A stretch of DNA of 11,528 nucleotides from Bacteroidales bacterium (GCA_031254735.1 JAIRTU010000253.1:1-11528), one strand, 5' to 3'; positions 1 through 6,895 are shown, counted from the first letter of the stretch. Made by a program: numbers and translations. Notes: a model not told the origin generated them from the letters alone.

Positions 1-651
1 GCGATACCGCCAATAATATCTGTTGCTTCCAAATGACGGTTGAATACGGTTGCGCCGGCTTCCGTATTGTTGCCGCCTACCCATACGCCGTTTTTCTTTG
101 TCTTAAATTGAATATCGAAAGGTGCGATGCCTGTTACGGTAATTGTTGCACTGTCGCCTATACAAAACGCTTGATCCGACATGCTCACACTCGGTAAATC
201 TCTTACTAAGACTTCCGCTTTTACGGTGTTGCTTGTCTTATTGTTCGTATCTGCTTTGCAGCCGTTGCCGTCGATTAATTCCAACAGCTCAAACACAAAC
301 GATCCGGTTTCTTCAGAAGCTATTTTTATGGAGCCGGGAATGTTCGGCAGGGTGTTTTCGCCCCATCTGCTGTCTCTGTATTTTAACGTAAACGGAGGCG
401 TGCCGGTTAATGTCAATTCCATACTGTCGCCCAAACAGATTGTTGCAGAATTATTAACATCAAGTCCTTCCATTTTTATTGTCGGTAATGGATTTACCGT
501 TACGGTTGCTGTGTTATTTGCATTATTTACTCCGTTTACATCCGCAATGCTTACCAGATGAAATTCAAATACGCCATAATCTGCTGAAGCGATCTTGGCG
601 ATACCGCCAATAATATCTGTTGCTTCCAAATGACGGTTGAATACGGTTGCG
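1..651. repeat. Direct repeat inside the Ig-like gene, copies at 1-54 and 598-651
   Basis: Positions 1-54 and 598-651 are identical, and similarity continues at a lower level to about 204 and 806. The spacing is 597 bp, which is 199 codons, one A+B unit pair. The second A unit is two codons shorter than the first in the variable part. Perfect identity in one block with clear divergence beside it suggests recent recombination or gene conversion between units. Confidence 0.9.
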
Positions 652-887
652 TTGGCTTCCGTTTTATTGGTGCTGTCGCTTACCCATGTACCATTTTTCA
701 TGGTCTTGAATTGAATGTCCATAGGTGGTGTACCTGTTACGGTAATCGCGGCACTGTCACCTAAACAAAGCGATTGATCCGACATGCTTACGGTCGGAGG
801 TTGTTGAGCATACGTATTACTTATCAGTAATACCATCATTGCACAAAGTGCAAAAACCTTTAAAAATTTCGTGTAATAATTGTCCAT
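1..887 (-). CDS. Secreted Ig-like repeat protein, N-terminal part (C-terminus off the left edge)
   Basis: The frame is open from an ATG at 887 to the left edge, giving about 295 residues with no stop. Residues 1-27 form a signal peptide (Lys-containing n-region, core ALCAMMVLLI, cleavage near TYA|QQ), so the protein is exported. The rest is alternating units of about 100 residues: A (from about residue 31, VSMSDQSLCLGDSAAITVTG), B (from about 132, with CLGDSMELTLTG and TPPF), then a second A (VSMSDQAFCIGDSATITVTG). Each has the CxGDS...L/ITVTG core seen in Ig-like or PKD-like repeats of large Bacteroidota surface proteins. Such proteins are often secreted by the type IX system with a C-terminal sorting signal, but that end is not visible here, so the route and role (adhesion or cell-surface structure) are inference. 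I see no catalytic motif. An AT-rich leader of the usual Bacteroidota kind precedes the ATG. Confidence 0.85.
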   Translation of the reverse strand, partial: MDNYYTKFLKVFALCAMMVLLISNTYAQQPPTVSMSDQSLCLGDSAAITVTGTPPMDIQFKTMKNGTWVSDSTNKTEANATVFNRHLEATDIIGGIAKIASADYGVFEFHLVSIADVNGVNNANNTATVTVNPLPTIKMEGLDVNNSATICLGDSMELTLTGTPPFTLKYRDSRWGENTLPNIPGSIKIASEETGSFVFELLELIDGNGCKADTNNKTSNTVKAEVLVRDLPSVSMSDQAFCIGDSATITVTGIAPFDIQFKTKKNGVWVGGNNTEAGATVFNRHLEATDIIGGI

Positions 888-916
888 GATTGGTTTAATT
901 AATTTATTTATTTAAT

Positions 917-1094
917 TTATAATACATTCTTTCTTTCAGCAATGCGTTCAATATCAAGACCAAACGTTGCCGCTTCCTTTCGTGCCTCCCGAAGGTTCAA
1001 TACATCACAAAGACCGATTTCAATACTATGCAGTTTCCTGCAATACTTAATTTTTTCATTATGTTATATAGTTTAAAATTTCTTCGTTTGTCAT
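917..1094 (-). pseudogene. Small gene broken by a one-base frameshift (about 58 codons)
   Basis: An ATG at 1094, preceded by a purine-rich GGGAGTGAGAG, starts the frame MTNEEILNYIT and then stops. The next frame, without its own ATG, continues at the same point with charged, protein-like sequence (KIKYCRKLHSIEIGLCDVL, then LREARKEAATFGLDIERIAE) and ends in TAA at 917-919. Removing one T between the ACA codon and the next AAT joins both parts into one open frame of about 58 codons. I do not recognise the family; the helical, Arg/Glu-rich end would suit a small cytoplasmic protein. It sits 29 bp ahead of the Ig-like gene. A sequencing error or a programmed shift cannot be excluded; there is no slippery homopolymer at the exact junction. 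Confidence 0.45.
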
Positions 1095-1604
1095 TTTCTC
1101 TCACTCCCAATACGCAACCAATTTATTCACACGAATGTGTCTGCATTGTTTGCCTCCTCTCTCGCTACAAAAATACAACAGGAAAAAGTATCTTCCTCAT
1201 CGCCGTTTGTAAAAAAATACTTATTTCTGTTCTCTAAATTTTAGATTTTGCAATATTATCATTTTTTTCTTTACAAATCTAAAAAAAAGAAAAAAAAATT
1301 TATTTATCTAATAATGAGGAAAATAAAATGCCATTAATGGCAAAAAACGGAAAAACATCAGGGGAAAAACAGACTTTTCGCATCCTGATTTGGACACTTT
1401 TTTCACGATGAAAGCAAAATGTTCGCAAAATGTTCGCAAAATTTGCAAAGGATACCACCGAAAAATCGTTACCACCAAACAAAACAGTGAAACGCATCGC
1501 AGCAATCTCAAATTCGCCCCTAAATCCCTTATATTGATTAATTGTCAATGACGCACAGACGAAACGGAAACGCATAATTCGCCAATCCCCGTTCAAACAA
1601 CAAA
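1095..1604. other. Intergenic stretch without a supported gene
   Basis: AT-rich sequence with poly-A runs around 1280-1300. It holds a 14-bp palindrome (TGCCATTAATGGCA, 1329-1342) followed on the minus strand by a T-rich run, and a tandem repeat of the 11-mer CAAAATGTTCG (two full copies and a degenerate third, 1415-1446). A 98-codon minus frame crosses 1300-1596, but its composition is not protein-like and I do not call it. No RNA gene was recognised. Confidence 0.6.
1168..1175 (-). promoter_or_regulatory. Possible -7 box (TATTTTTG)
   Basis: The minus strand reads TATTTTTG, which fits TAnnTTTG, about 75 bp upstream of the broken small gene. No TTG is seen at the expected distance, so this is weak. 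It is followed by GAGAGAGGAGG, a good purine-rich tract, but the ATG after that opens only a seven-codon frame. Confidence 0.3.
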
Positions 1605-1621
1605 ACAGGCTATTCTCCTGT
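1594..1621 (-). terminator. Probable terminator after the GT4 gene
   Basis: Immediately at the stop codon the minus strand forms ACAGG-(7 nt)-CCTGT (1617-1621 with 1605-1609), followed by the T-rich TTTTGTTGTTTG. The stem is short, so strength is uncertain, but the position is right for the end of the glycogen operon. Confidence 0.5.
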
Positions 1622-2898
1622 CAAACCAGAGATTTGTACACTTCGTTGACTTTAAATGCCGAGTTTTCCCAGCGGAGGTTTTCGACTTCTTCTTTGCCGC
1701 ATTTCTTAAACATCTTCGATAAGCCCTCGTAATGAAGAATGCCGTAAATAGCGTCTGCCAAATCGTCCACGTCCCAAAAGTCAACTTTCAGGGCGTAGCG
1801 GAGAATCTCGGATACCCCCGACTGTTTGGAAATAATAACAGGGACATCGCTCATCATGGCTTCCAAAGGAGAAATACCGAAAGGCTCAGAAACCGACGGC
1901 ATCACATACACATCGCTCATGCTGAACATCTCATACACCTCCTGCCCTTTCAGAAAGCCGGTGAAATGAAACTTGGTGGCAATGCCCAACTGTGCCACAC
2001 GTTTAATCATGCGATTGAGCATATCGCCGCTTCCTGCCATGACAAAACGCACATGAGGGTCTTTGTCGATCACTTTCTTGGCGGCTTCCACAAAATAATC
2101 GGGTCCTTTCTGGAAGGTAACCCTGCCCAAAAAAGTAACGGTCTTCTCGCTAAAACCTTTGGTCATTCTAAATTCATCGGGCAACGTGGTCGGCTCTACC
2201 GAGTTGTGAATGGTAACCACCTTTTCGGGGTTTATTCCATACCTGTTGATGATAATATTGCGGGTTAAATTGCTGACGGCAATCACTTTGTCTGCCGCTT
2301 CCATGCCCGCCCGCTCAATGTCGTAGATACGTTGATTGATATGTTCTCCGCTGCGGTCAAATTCGGTGGCGTGCATGTGGACAACAAGCGGTTTCTTCAA
2401 GACTTCTTTCGCCGCTATCCCCGCCGAATACGTCAGCCAATCGTGTGCATGGATAATGTCGAAACGATCGCTTGCCGCAATATACGAAGCTATTAAAGCA
2501 TAACGAGCCACTTCCCGATACAGGTCGTTGCCGTACTGTCCCGAAAATTTGAAGTGCTTGGAAGACACAGCTTCCCGCAACTCCGATTTAGAAGCCGCAA
2601 TATCGAAAATCTTGCGATACTCTTCCGGCGACATATACGGTATCAAATTCGAGCCGACTTCCAAATACGTGAACTTCTCCCAAAACTCGGAAAACTCCGT
2701 TTTGCGTTCCGTAATCAAGACGTCGCCGGCATTTTTGAGATGAATATAACGTTCGTCTTCGTCGCCATACACTTTGGGGACAACAAAAAGCACTTCCACA
2801 TCAAATTTGGAAAGCCCTTTGGTCAAGCCGTAACAAGCCGTACCAAGACCTCCCGTTATATGAGGCGGAAATTCCCAACCGAACATTAATACTTTCAT
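1621..2898 (-). CDS. GT4 family glycosyltransferase, glycogen/starch synthase-like
   Basis: This 425-residue GT-B enzyme should transfer a sugar, most likely glucose from a nucleotide sugar, to an alpha-glucan in the cytoplasm. Seen in the sequence: the N-terminal GWEFPPHITGGLGT (residues 7-20), the counterpart of the K-x-G-G-L nucleotide-binding loop of glycogen synthases; HAHDW (150-154); HMHATEF (174-180); FLGRVTFQKG (256-265), opening the C-terminal Rossmann domain; and the retaining E-x7-E motif SEPFGISPLEA (337-347, Glu338 and Glu346). The length is normal. It lies 27 bp downstream of the debranching enzyme and is surely co-transcribed. In Bacteroides-type genomes this pair often sits with a GH57 amylase; none follows here. 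The exact donor and product are inferred from family and context. Confidence 0.92.
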   Translation of the reverse strand: MKVLMFGWEFPPHITGGLGTACYGLTKGLSKFDVEVLFVVPKVYGDEDERYIHLKNAGDVLITERKTEFSEFWEKFTYLEVGSNLIPYMSPEEYRKIFDIAASKSELREAVSSKHFKFSGQYGNDLYREVARYALIASYIAASDRFDIIHAHDWLTYSAGIAAKEVLKKPLVVHMHATEFDRSGEHINQRIYDIERAGMEAADKVIAVSNLTRNIIINRYGINPEKVVTIHNSVEPTTLPDEFRMTKGFSEKTVTFLGRVTFQKGPDYFVEAAKKVIDKDPHVRFVMAGSGDMLNRMIKRVAQLGIATKFHFTGFLKGQEVYEMFSMSDVYVMPSVSEPFGISPLEAMMSDVPVIISKQSGVSEILRYALKVDFWDVDDLADAIYGILHYEGLSKMFKKCGKEEVENLRWENSAFKVNEVYKSLV

Positions 2899-2925
2899 CT
2901 TTACCGAGATATTATTTGTGTACTT

Positions 2926-4869
2926 TTATTGTTTTTCATATTGTTTAATCAGATGATATATCCGCAACAATTCTCCCACACTCCAAGCCTGCGATATAGT
3001 TCCATTCGGATAATGAGGCGGGTCTCCATCGTAAATTTCGGAAACTGTCCCCAATCCGTGAATGCTCATATCTTCTTCAAAGGCATAAAATATTTTCTTC
3101 ACCAACTCCAAACCGCTCTTTGAAAACAGTTGAAGATAGGCTTCGCAAAAATGCCCCAACAGCCACACCCACGCCGTTCCCTGATGATATGCTCTGTCTC
3201 GCTGCTTTTGATCTCCCTCGTATCTGCCCTCGTAGGCGGGGTGATCGGGAGAGAGCGTGCGGATTCCTTTGGGCGTAAGCAATATCTTTCGGACTGTTTC
3301 CACTACGGCACTCTTTTTGGCTTCGTCCAATGGCGAATACGGCAACGAACAGGCAAAAAGTTGATTGGGACGAATGGAATAGTCTTTCTTTTCGTATGTT
3401 CCGCAATCTGCCAGATAATTTCTTTCTTCACTCCAAAAGTAATCGATGAACGATTCTTTTATCTTCTCAGGCAACGAAGACCATTTTTTTACAAAGTCCA
3501 TATCCTTATTTTGCTCTGCCAACCGAAGCGTAAACCGAACGGCATTATACCATAAAGCATTTATTTCTACCGCAAAACCATTTCTGGGAGTAACAGGAGT
3601 TCCCTCCACCACAGCGTCTTGCCAGGTGAGAGCCTTTCCTTTTTCGCCCTGCCAGATCAAAGCGTTGTCGTGCATCTTTATATTGTAATGCGTCCCCTTG
3701 CGATAGGCGAGCAGTATCTGTTTCATACTATCTCCGTATGCTTTCCAAACACCGGTTTCGTCTTTTACAAACAACAAATACTGCTGCAACGTCCAGAAAA
3801 ACCAAAGCGGGGCGTCTGCCGAATTTATCGCAGCATCATCTCCCGAACCGACATTGGGAAAAAGTCCGTCTTTGCAGTTTTGCACCATCGTATCGAGAAC
3901 ATCTTTGCACGTGGAAATATCATCATTATACAAAGTCAACCCCGGCAAAGAAATAAACGTATCTCTTCCCCAAGAGCCAAACCACGGAAAACCGGCAATA
4001 ATTTCTGTTTTATTATCTCTTCTGCAAATAAATTGCTGTGCAGAAACTCGCAGACAGTCTAAATAACTGTTTCGTGGAGAACGATTTTTCAATTCCAAAT
4101 CAAACAAATCGGAAATCTTTTCGGGCTTTATTTCGTTTAAAGAAGCCGTAAAAATAATACTTTCGCCTTTCTTTGCCATCACTTCAAAGTATCCGGGGAC
4201 ATATAAATCTTCTTTGTAGTCGTATCCTCGTTTTTGTTCTTCCCTATATTCTATATTATAATACCAATCGGGAACATGAATATATTCCACAGGCTTGTCA
4301 AACTGCATATAAACGGGTTTGTAGCCCTCGTACATTCTGACTTTTATTCCGTTTTCGACACTTTTGTATTTGGTATCCGCATAAAAATTGGCTTTGCTCA
4401 ACTGGTGAACGTTTCGGAACGCCAAAAACGGTTTGAACAACAGTTTAACCGGAGATTGCGATTTCAACAGGGTATATTTTATCAATATTCTGTCGTCTTC
4501 GCTCAAAATGCGTTCCATTTGCAATTCAATTTCATCTATACGATAAATAAATTTGGGAACGGCGTCCATTTCCAGCCTGTCCAGATATTTATGTCCTTTG
4601 GGTTCGTACACAAAAGGATATTTTCGCACGGCGAAATTGAAATGTGCCTGATGTTCGATGGCGGTAATATCCAATCCCGACAGCATTACATGATTGTCGT
4701 TATCAATATTTTCCATGGGACAAACCAGCAAACCATGATATTTTCGCGTATTGCAACCCACAATGGTTGTGCTTGCGTATGCTCCTGTACGGCTGGTACG
4801 CAACAATTCTCGTTGGAGGGAATATTCCAGATTGATCAATTTCTGTTTGTCAAATTCGATGTAAGCCAC
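2926..4869 (-). CDS. Glycogen debranching enzyme (amylo-alpha-1,6-glucosidase, GH133 type)
   Basis: This enzyme hydrolyses alpha-1,6 branch points of glycogen-like glucans. From the GTG at 4869 it has 647 residues. The N-terminal beta-rich domain has CNTRKYHGLLV (39-49). The C-terminal (alpha/alpha)6 domain has GFPWFGSWGRDTF (293-305), TWQDAVVEGTPVTPRNGFAV (415-434), YHQGTAWVWLLG (561-572) and GTVSEIYDGDPPHYPNG (607-623), the family's signature segments with the acidic residues expected at the active site. I chose GTG 4869 because homologues, as I recall them, begin at the segment AYIEFDKQKLINLEYSLQRE. The frame stays open upstream to an ATG at 4935 and a TTG at 4956, but that 29-residue extension (HLFAFKGFFQ) is unlike the family. 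It is the first gene of the pair with the GT4 transferase. No promoter was identified in the 140-bp gap behind the EFR1 gene. Confidence 0.93.
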   Translation of the reverse strand: MAYIEFDKQKLINLEYSLQRELLRTSRTGAYASTTIVGCNTRKYHGLLVCPMENIDNDNHVMLSGLDITAIEHQAHFNFAVRKYPFVYEPKGHKYLDRLEMDAVPKFIYRIDEIELQMERILSEDDRILIKYTLLKSQSPVKLLFKPFLAFRNVHQLSKANFYADTKYKSVENGIKVRMYEGYKPVYMQFDKPVEYIHVPDWYYNIEYREEQKRGYDYKEDLYVPGYFEVMAKKGESIIFTASLNEIKPEKISDLFDLELKNRSPRNSYLDCLRVSAQQFICRRDNKTEIIAGFPWFGSWGRDTFISLPGLTLYNDDISTCKDVLDTMVQNCKDGLFPNVGSGDDAAINSADAPLWFFWTLQQYLLFVKDETGVWKAYGDSMKQILLAYRKGTHYNIKMHDNALIWQGEKGKALTWQDAVVEGTPVTPRNGFAVEINALWYNAVRFTLRLAEQNKDMDFVKKWSSLPEKIKESFIDYFWSEERNYLADCGTYEKKDYSIRPNQLFACSLPYSPLDEAKKSAVVETVRKILLTPKGIRTLSPDHPAYEGRYEGDQKQRDRAYHQGTAWVWLLGHFCEAYLQLFSKSGLELVKKIFYAFEEDMSIHGLGTVSEIYDGDPPHYPNGTISQAWSVGELLRIYHLIKQYEKQ

Positions 4870-5009
4870 TTTGATACGTTCTTTATTATCTTGAAAAAAG
4901 CCCTTAAAGGCAAACAAATGCAGTCCAAAATCCATGCCGAACTCATGCCGACACAAGCGGGTGCAGCGGCAAAGTCGACGGAAGAAAAGACAGGTGTGTT
5001 TTTCGCTTT

Positions 5010-5792
5010 TCAGCTTTCTCTTTTCAAGTCGGGGTGCAGGTATCTTCCCTGGTCAAGGGTGATATTTCCCCATTCGATGGCTCGTGTCGGGCAACGATGA
5101 ATGCAACCGCAACACTGAACACATCTTTTCGACCAGACAGGTTTACCGCCCGATAGCGAGATTGTTTTTACCGGACAAATACGCACACACAATCCGCATG
5201 ATATACAGGCGTCGGTAGCGTAAAACGAAGGGTGTTTAACGGCAAAAGTTTTAAATATCGGGTAGATAAGTCCGCTTTTCAGTCGGGCATATTTTCCTTT
5301 TTCATACAGGTTTTTATCTCCTTTGGTTTGAATATCGGTTACAATATCGTTCAGACGCGGGAGCGCCATTTGCAATTTCTGTTCTTCCAATGGTTTGGGG
5401 TCTAAGCCAAAGCCTTTCATCAGAATATAATTGTTTGGCATGGCGATAGAATATGTTTTTGAAAGATGAAGACCTCTTTTGTGCAATGCTTTTGCCAACA
5501 TGGAGGAAGTATTCCCGCAGTTATCGCCGCAAGTGCCTATTGCATAAATGTTTTGAGAATGGTAATTGTGAACGACAAGACGTTTGATAAACTCCAAAAC
5601 CAATATCGCCGCTCCCCACGAATGAACAGGAAAGACAAAAAAGATCGCTTCGTCTGCCTCAACAGCATATCGAAAGGTGTTGTTTTCCATGTTCAATTCG
5701 TCTGCGATAGAAATTAAATCGCCTGTAAAATGCCGCTTTAATTCTTTTGCTGCCCATAAAGAATTTCCTGTTCCCGAAAAATAAAATATCAT
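5010..5792 (-). CDS. EFR1 family ferrodoxin (flavodoxin domain plus two [4Fe-4S] clusters)
   Basis: This 260-residue cytoplasmic redox protein should carry electrons between FMN and two iron-sulfur clusters. The flavodoxin-like half starts at once with MIFYFSGTGNSLWAAKEL, where SGTGNS (6-11) is the FMN phosphate loop, and includes FPVHSWG (54-60) and GTCGDNCGNT (86-95). The C-terminal half has two ferredoxin motifs, CISCGLCVRICP (Cys196, 199, 202, 206) and CVQCCGCIHRCP (Cys224, 227, 230, 234), each with the complete CxxCxxCxxxCP pattern. Start and length match the family. Its physiological partner is unknown; nothing in the neighbouring glycogen genes requires it, and a 140-bp gap separates them. 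Its ATG overlaps the stop of a possible short upstream ORF (ATGA). Confidence 0.92.
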   Translation of the reverse strand: MIFYFSGTGNSLWAAKELKRHFTGDLISIADELNMENNTFRYAVEADEAIFFVFPVHSWGAAILVLEFIKRLVVHNYHSQNIYAIGTCGDNCGNTSSMLAKALHKRGLHLSKTYSIAMPNNYILMKGFGLDPKPLEEQKLQMALPRLNDIVTDIQTKGDKNLYEKGKYARLKSGLIYPIFKTFAVKHPSFYATDACISCGLCVRICPVKTISLSGGKPVWSKRCVQCCGCIHRCPTRAIEWGNITLDQGRYLHPDLKRES

Positions 5793-5890
5793 ACTACCGT
5801 TTTCTGTTTTTCGACGCCCATTCCTCGAAGCGTCTGAATTTGTTTATACGGCTTAAACGTTTTCTCGCCGATAAAAGTATATTCTTCCAC
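5789..5890 (-). CDS. Possible 33-residue ORF overlapping the EFR1 start
   Basis: A GTG at 5890, with AGGG a few bases upstream, opens 33 codons with protein-like content (EEYTFIGEKTFKPYKQIQTL, then RGMGVEKQ). Its TGA shares bases with the EFR1 ATG (ATGA), the arrangement of translationally coupled genes. An in-frame TAG lies two codons before the GTG, so it is either a genuine short ORF or the tail of a longer gene that has been cut. I do not recognise the family. A competing frame across the same bases (ending ILGQSGRIYFYRRENV) is open too, which lowers confidence. Confidence 0.33.
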   Translation of the reverse strand: MEEYTFIGEKTFKPYKQIQTLRGMGVEKQKTVV

Positions 5891-5929
5891 TTTGCCCTAA
5901 AATCCCTTTCGCTTGGTCTGTGTCGGGAT

Positions 5930-5981
5930 TTTTGGGATTATTATGATTAATGAGATTGTGCGTTGTTGTTGCGTGCGTGCG
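5930..5981 (+). repeat. Dispersed intergenic repeat, copy 1
   Basis: The core 5943-5981 matches 11242-11280 at about 33 of 39 positions by eye and, with a 7-base insertion, 9699-9743. The left part, TTTTGGGATTATTA (5930-5943), recurs at 7340-7353 and, inverted, at 7233-7243. All three full copies are in intergenic DNA and in the same orientation. On the minus strand the copy encodes the open string THNLINHNNPKNP, which might explain ORF calls across it, but I do not think it is a gene. Confidence 0.6.
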
Positions 5982-5986
5982 GGATT

Positions 5987-6019
5987 AAACCTTTGAGGTT
6001 TGTCAAACATCAAAGGTTT
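5987..6019. terminator. Strong hairpin (10-bp perfect stem) upstream of the EFR1 region
   Basis: AAACCTTTGA (5987-5996) pairs perfectly with TCAAAGGTTT (6010-6019). Inside the 13-base loop, GTTTG and CAAAC (5998-6002, 6004-6008) can form an alternative small stem. On the plus strand it is followed by GGTTTTC. No long T run follows on the minus strand, so it may be a terminator, an RNA-processing site or a repeat element. It separates the repeat-protein gene from the EFR1 gene. Confidence 0.45.
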
Positions 6020-6054
6020 GGTTTTCAGTGAATTAATTACAGGTTAGACACCGG

Positions 6055-6075
6055 AAAAGGCAGCCTCCGGCTGCC
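6055..6075 (-). terminator. Rho-independent terminator of the repeat-protein gene
   Basis: On the minus strand GGCAGCC-(3 nt)-GGCTGCC (6075-6059) is followed directly by TTTT (6058-6055). It lies about 50 bp after the stop of the repeat-protein gene. A second palindrome, CCGGATAATCCGG, sits at 6075-6087, beside it on the gene side. Confidence 0.7.
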
Positions 6076-6124
6076 CGGATAATCCGGCTCAGGGTTTAAA
6101 AATTTCGTCTATGTTGTTCATTTA

Positions 6125-6526
6125 TTAAAGGATTATAGGGAAAACTCCGATTGGGAAATGACCATTTATTGTGAGTAATACATCGCTACTACTTGTTGAA
6201 CGACCTTTGTAGATATGCTTTCCATCAAAAGTATAAAGCACATCGCTACTGCTTGTTGAACGTCCTTTGTACAAGTGTTTCCCATCAAAAGTATAGATGA
6301 CATCACTACTACTTGTCGAACGACCTTTATAAATATGTTTTCCATCAAACGTGTAAAGCACATCGCTACTACTCGTAGAACGACCTTTGTATAGATGTTT
6401 CCCATCGAATGTGCTGATCACATCACTGCTACTTGTTGACCTTCCTTTGTGAAGTTGTTTCCCCTCAAATGTAAATAATACATCGCTACTACTTGTTGAT
6501 CTTCCTTTGTGAATTGTTGTTGCCAT
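6125..6526 (-). CDS. Small protein of six 20-residue GRSTSSSDV repeats, function unknown
   Basis: From the ATG at 6526 (MATTIHKGRS) it has 133 residues. An upstream ATG at 6583 is in frame, but the AT-rich leader just before 6526 is the better start. Residues 7-126 are six units of exactly 20 residues, of the form KGRSTSSSDVLYTFDGKHIY; GRSTSSSDV is invariant in all six (8-16, 28-36, and so on to 108-116). The segment ending in F/I-D/E/N-G followed by a hydrophobic pair suggests one beta-hairpin per unit, so the whole may be a beta-solenoid, propeller or flower fold. The end, INGHFPIGVFPIIL, breaks the pattern and looks like a cap. There is no signal peptide, membrane segment or catalytic motif, so it is probably cytoplasmic. 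Generic bacterial repeats of the type 'IDG..I..G.S' come to mind, but I cannot assign a family. It has its own promoter and a terminator. Confidence 0.75.
   Translation of the reverse strand: MATTIHKGRSTSSSDVLFTFEGKQLHKGRSTSSSDVISTFDGKHLYKGRSTSSSDVLYTFDGKHIYKGRSTSSSDVIYTFDGKHLYKGRSTSSSDVLYTFDGKHIYKGRSTSSSDVLLTINGHFPIGVFPIIL
6181..6520 (-). repeat. 60-bp coding tandem repeat, six units
   Basis: The period is exactly 60 bp (units begin at 6181, 6241, 6301, 6361, 6421 and 6481, the last being partial). Differences within GRSTSSSDV are all synonymous: the Arg codon is AGA, AGG or CGT, Ser is AGT or AGC, and Gly is GGT or GGA. This is protein-level conservation, not a young DNA expansion. Confidence 0.92.
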
Positions 6527-6602
6527 AAATTTTATTTTTAAATTATTATTACTTTTAGGTATAAACGCGATAAACTTGCCCACAACTTATTTATTGCTAT
6601 AA

Positions 6603-6630
6603 CAAAACTACACAATATATCCATATTCAA
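6603..6630 (-). promoter_or_regulatory. Promoter of the repeat-protein gene (TTG-N17-TAGTTTTG)
   Basis: The minus strand has TTG at 6630-6628 and TAGTTTTG at 6610-6603. The gap of 17 is slightly short of the usual 19-20, but the -7 box is a full TAnnTTTG match. The start of transcription would be near 6597, about 70 bp before the ATG. It overlaps the last codons of the upstream 50-codon ORF, so the repeat gene can be made alone or with it. Confidence 0.5.
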
Positions 6631-6779
6631 GAGATAGTGTGTACTTTTGTTACATAATATCTCATCTGTTTGAAATCTCCAAACGGACTTGGGCAACCTC
6701 TTTCTTTAATTTCAACCGGTACAGATTCGGTCAGGTACTTATCTAAATAATCATGCGGAAGTTGTCTAACACTATTCAT
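6627..6779 (-). CDS. 50-residue protein, family unknown
   Basis: The ATG at 6779 to the TGA at 6627-6629 gives 50 residues (MNSVRQLPHDYLDKYLTESV, with IKERGCPSPFGDF in the middle and MRYYVTKVHTIS at the end). It is charged, protein-like and soluble, with no signal peptide. A very good promoter lies just upstream, with a leader of about 35 nt. Its stop is 100 bp before the repeat-protein ATG, in the same direction. A seven-codon ORF (MKFQTDE) overlaps its start and could be a coupling leader or chance. I do not recognise the sequence. It may be a complete small protein or the N-terminal part of a decayed gene. Confidence 0.5.
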   Translation of the reverse strand: MNSVRQLPHDYLDKYLTESVPVEIKERGCPSPFGDFKQMRYYVTKVHTIS

Positions 6780-6821
6780 CAGTTTGAAATTTCATTTAGA
6801 TACACAATATGTAATTTTTTG

Positions 6822-6851
6822 CAAAGGTACACTTTTTTTCTGATATGACAA
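6822..6851 (-). promoter_or_regulatory. Strong promoter (TTG-N19-TACCTTTG)
   Basis: TTG (6851-6849), a gap of 19, then TACCTTTG (6829-6822) is a full match to the Bacteroidota promoter form. Transcription would start near 6815 and read the 50-codon ORF and then the repeat-protein gene. Confidence 0.75.
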
Positions 6852-6895
6852 TCTGAACAAAAATTTCTTCTGATTTTTTCTTCAACGCCATAAAC

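Noticed and set aside
181..561. 126-codon plus-strand ORF
   Set aside because: Antisense to the Ig-like repeat gene, whose signal peptide and periodic repeats are on the minus strand.
1300..1596. 98-codon minus-strand ORF downstream of the GT4 gene
   Set aside because: Composition is not protein-like (many Phe, Cys, Arg runs), no leader or homology-like motif, and it crosses AT-rich repeats and the terminator region.
4234..5100. 288-codon plus-strand ORF
   Set aside because: Antisense shadow of the debranching enzyme and EFR1 genes; it has no motifs of its own, whereas the minus strand carries clear catalytic and cluster-binding motifs.
6181..6520. CRISPR array
   Set aside because: The 60-bp units have no constant repeat/variable spacer division; they vary synonymously along one open frame, so this is a coding tandem repeat.
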